In this document: piece by piece, positions 63,681 through 64,000 of the stretch
Layout: each line of letters begins with the position of its first letter
How positions within the stretch are numbered: the first letter of the stretch is position 1
NCBI RefSeq assembly: GCF_964355755.1
Contig: NC_092675.1
Location: 13,283,312-13,347,311 of the forward strand
Length of the DNA stretch: 64,000 bases
Reading direction: 5' to 3'
From: Antedon mediterranea
Lineage: Eukaryota > Echinodermata > Crinoidea > Comatulida > Antedonidae
Made by a program: the position numbers and the translations under genes
Notes under the pieces: model-generated
Told to the model about the DNA's origin: nothing
The model's database searches: none
What the model saw: the letters and a program-made list of their open reading frames with translations, nothing else

Positions 63681-64000
63681 AGCTTCTAATCGCATTTGGA
63701 GACGTTTTAGACCATTTTGTGATTTTCGAAAAAACTTTTTTAACATAAAAAGACCAAAGTGCTTAGAATAGCTTCAAATCACATTTGGAGACGTTTTAGA
63801 CCATTTTGTGATTTTCGAAAAAACTTGTTAACATAAAAACACGAAAGTGCTTAGAATAGCTTCAAATCGCATTTGGAAACGTTTTAGACCATTTTGTGAT
63901 TTTCGAAAAAAATTGTTAACATAAAAACACCAAAGTGCTTAGAATCACATTATAAACCGTTTTAGACCATTTTGAGCATTTCGATAACAATTTTCACACA

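Larger units (their letters stand above)
1..64000 (+). repeat. Satellite DNA array, ~88-bp monomer family, filling the window
   Basis: Every part of the window is made of related monomers of 77 to 89 bp (plus a 48-bp deleted form) in one head-to-tail orientation. Monomer starts were set at AGCTT (A, C, D, H, F, G classes) or CACATTATA (B, E classes), and spacing was checked at many places. The element common to all classes is GTTTTAGACCATTTTG or a one-base variant. A typical A monomer has 28 G/C in 88 bases (32 percent GC). No open reading frame exceeds 67 codons, and I saw no tRNA, rRNA, LTR, poly-A tail or transposon end. Such an array is normally (peri)centromeric or heterochromatic in eukaryotes; that placement is inference. 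The monomer family is not one I can name. Whether it carries CENP-A cannot be told from sequence. Confidence 0.97.

Noticed and set aside
1-64000. CRISPR array
   Set aside because: The regular repeats have no unique spacers; the sequence between copies of any motif is itself repeated. No cas gene is present, and the unit (77-89 bp) is not of CRISPR form.
1-64000. Telomeric or subtelomeric repeat
   Set aside because: No short G-rich telomere-type repeat was seen anywhere, and the monomer is AT-rich.
1-64000. Match to a named plant centromere satellite
   Set aside because: No confident match could be recalled for this monomer, and no database search was possible. Naming a species or family would be a guess.
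1-64000. Assembly artefact producing the large duplications
   Set aside because: It cannot be excluded, but copies differ by private substitutions, single-monomer gains or losses and small indels. That argues against a simple repeated-contig error. Raw long reads would settle it.

Overview
The whole 64,000-base window is satellite DNA. From first base to last it is a head-to-tail array of AT-rich monomers of about 77 to 89 bp, with the main form 88 bp. All copies lie in the same orientation. I found no unique sequence, no credible protein gene, no RNA gene and no inserted transposon. An uninterrupted array of this length, with nested higher-order structure, points to a eukaryotic (peri)centromeric or other heterochromatic satellite. 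A plant is my weak first guess from the style of the repeat. I do not recognise the family, so the lineage stays open.

The array is built from related monomer classes sharing a core box, GTTTTAGACCATTTTG. Class A (88 bp) ends in TTTTCGAAAA...GTTAAC...CACC. Class B (77 bp, starts CACATTATAAACCG), class C (87 bp, starts AGCTTAATATCG) and class E (77 bp, starts CACATTATAAATCG) carry a different 3' half (GAGCATTTCGA...TTCACACAAAA). Class D (88 bp) joins an A-like 5' half to GTGCATTTCGATGAAACTT. Class H is a D-like link starting with the GTATTTGG variant. Class F is an A monomer with a 40-bp internal deletion (48 bp). Class G is an A monomer carrying GAACATTTTGTGTT.

These classes are ordered, not random. 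An (88+77+87) = 252-bp trimer (H/D-B-C), followed by a 165-bp D-E dimer, forms a recurring module. It occurs with one trimer (417 bp), two (669 bp, the commonest complete form) or three (921 bp). The modules are separated by A-class stretches of varying number and by a second B-C dimer type (B2-C2).

Layout: 1-4760, three successive 669-bp modules with A spacers; 4761-6485, A-rich, with a run of 14 A monomers; 6486-9990, nested tandem units of 1197, 1197, 682 and 429 bp; 9991-11286, spacer; 11287-19141, a 3976-bp block and its 3879-bp tandem copy; 19142-22036, mixed modules; about 22065-24780, a 1396-bp tandem duplication; 25960-27070, a second locus of the 682-bp unit; 30535-34325, a 2292-bp tandem duplication; 35335-39670, a block with further copies at 40783-44188 and 51690-55830; 44345-52707, largely repeated about 11.1 to 11.3 kb downstream at 55650-64000; 58240-64000, also a 3578-bp tandem duplication running off the window.

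The biology to be read here is that of the array: repeated unequal exchange, local duplication at several scales, small deletions between short direct repeats, and probable decay of methylated CpG. Coordinates were worked out by hand from exact anchor motifs. Block edges marked 'about' may be off by tens of bases.
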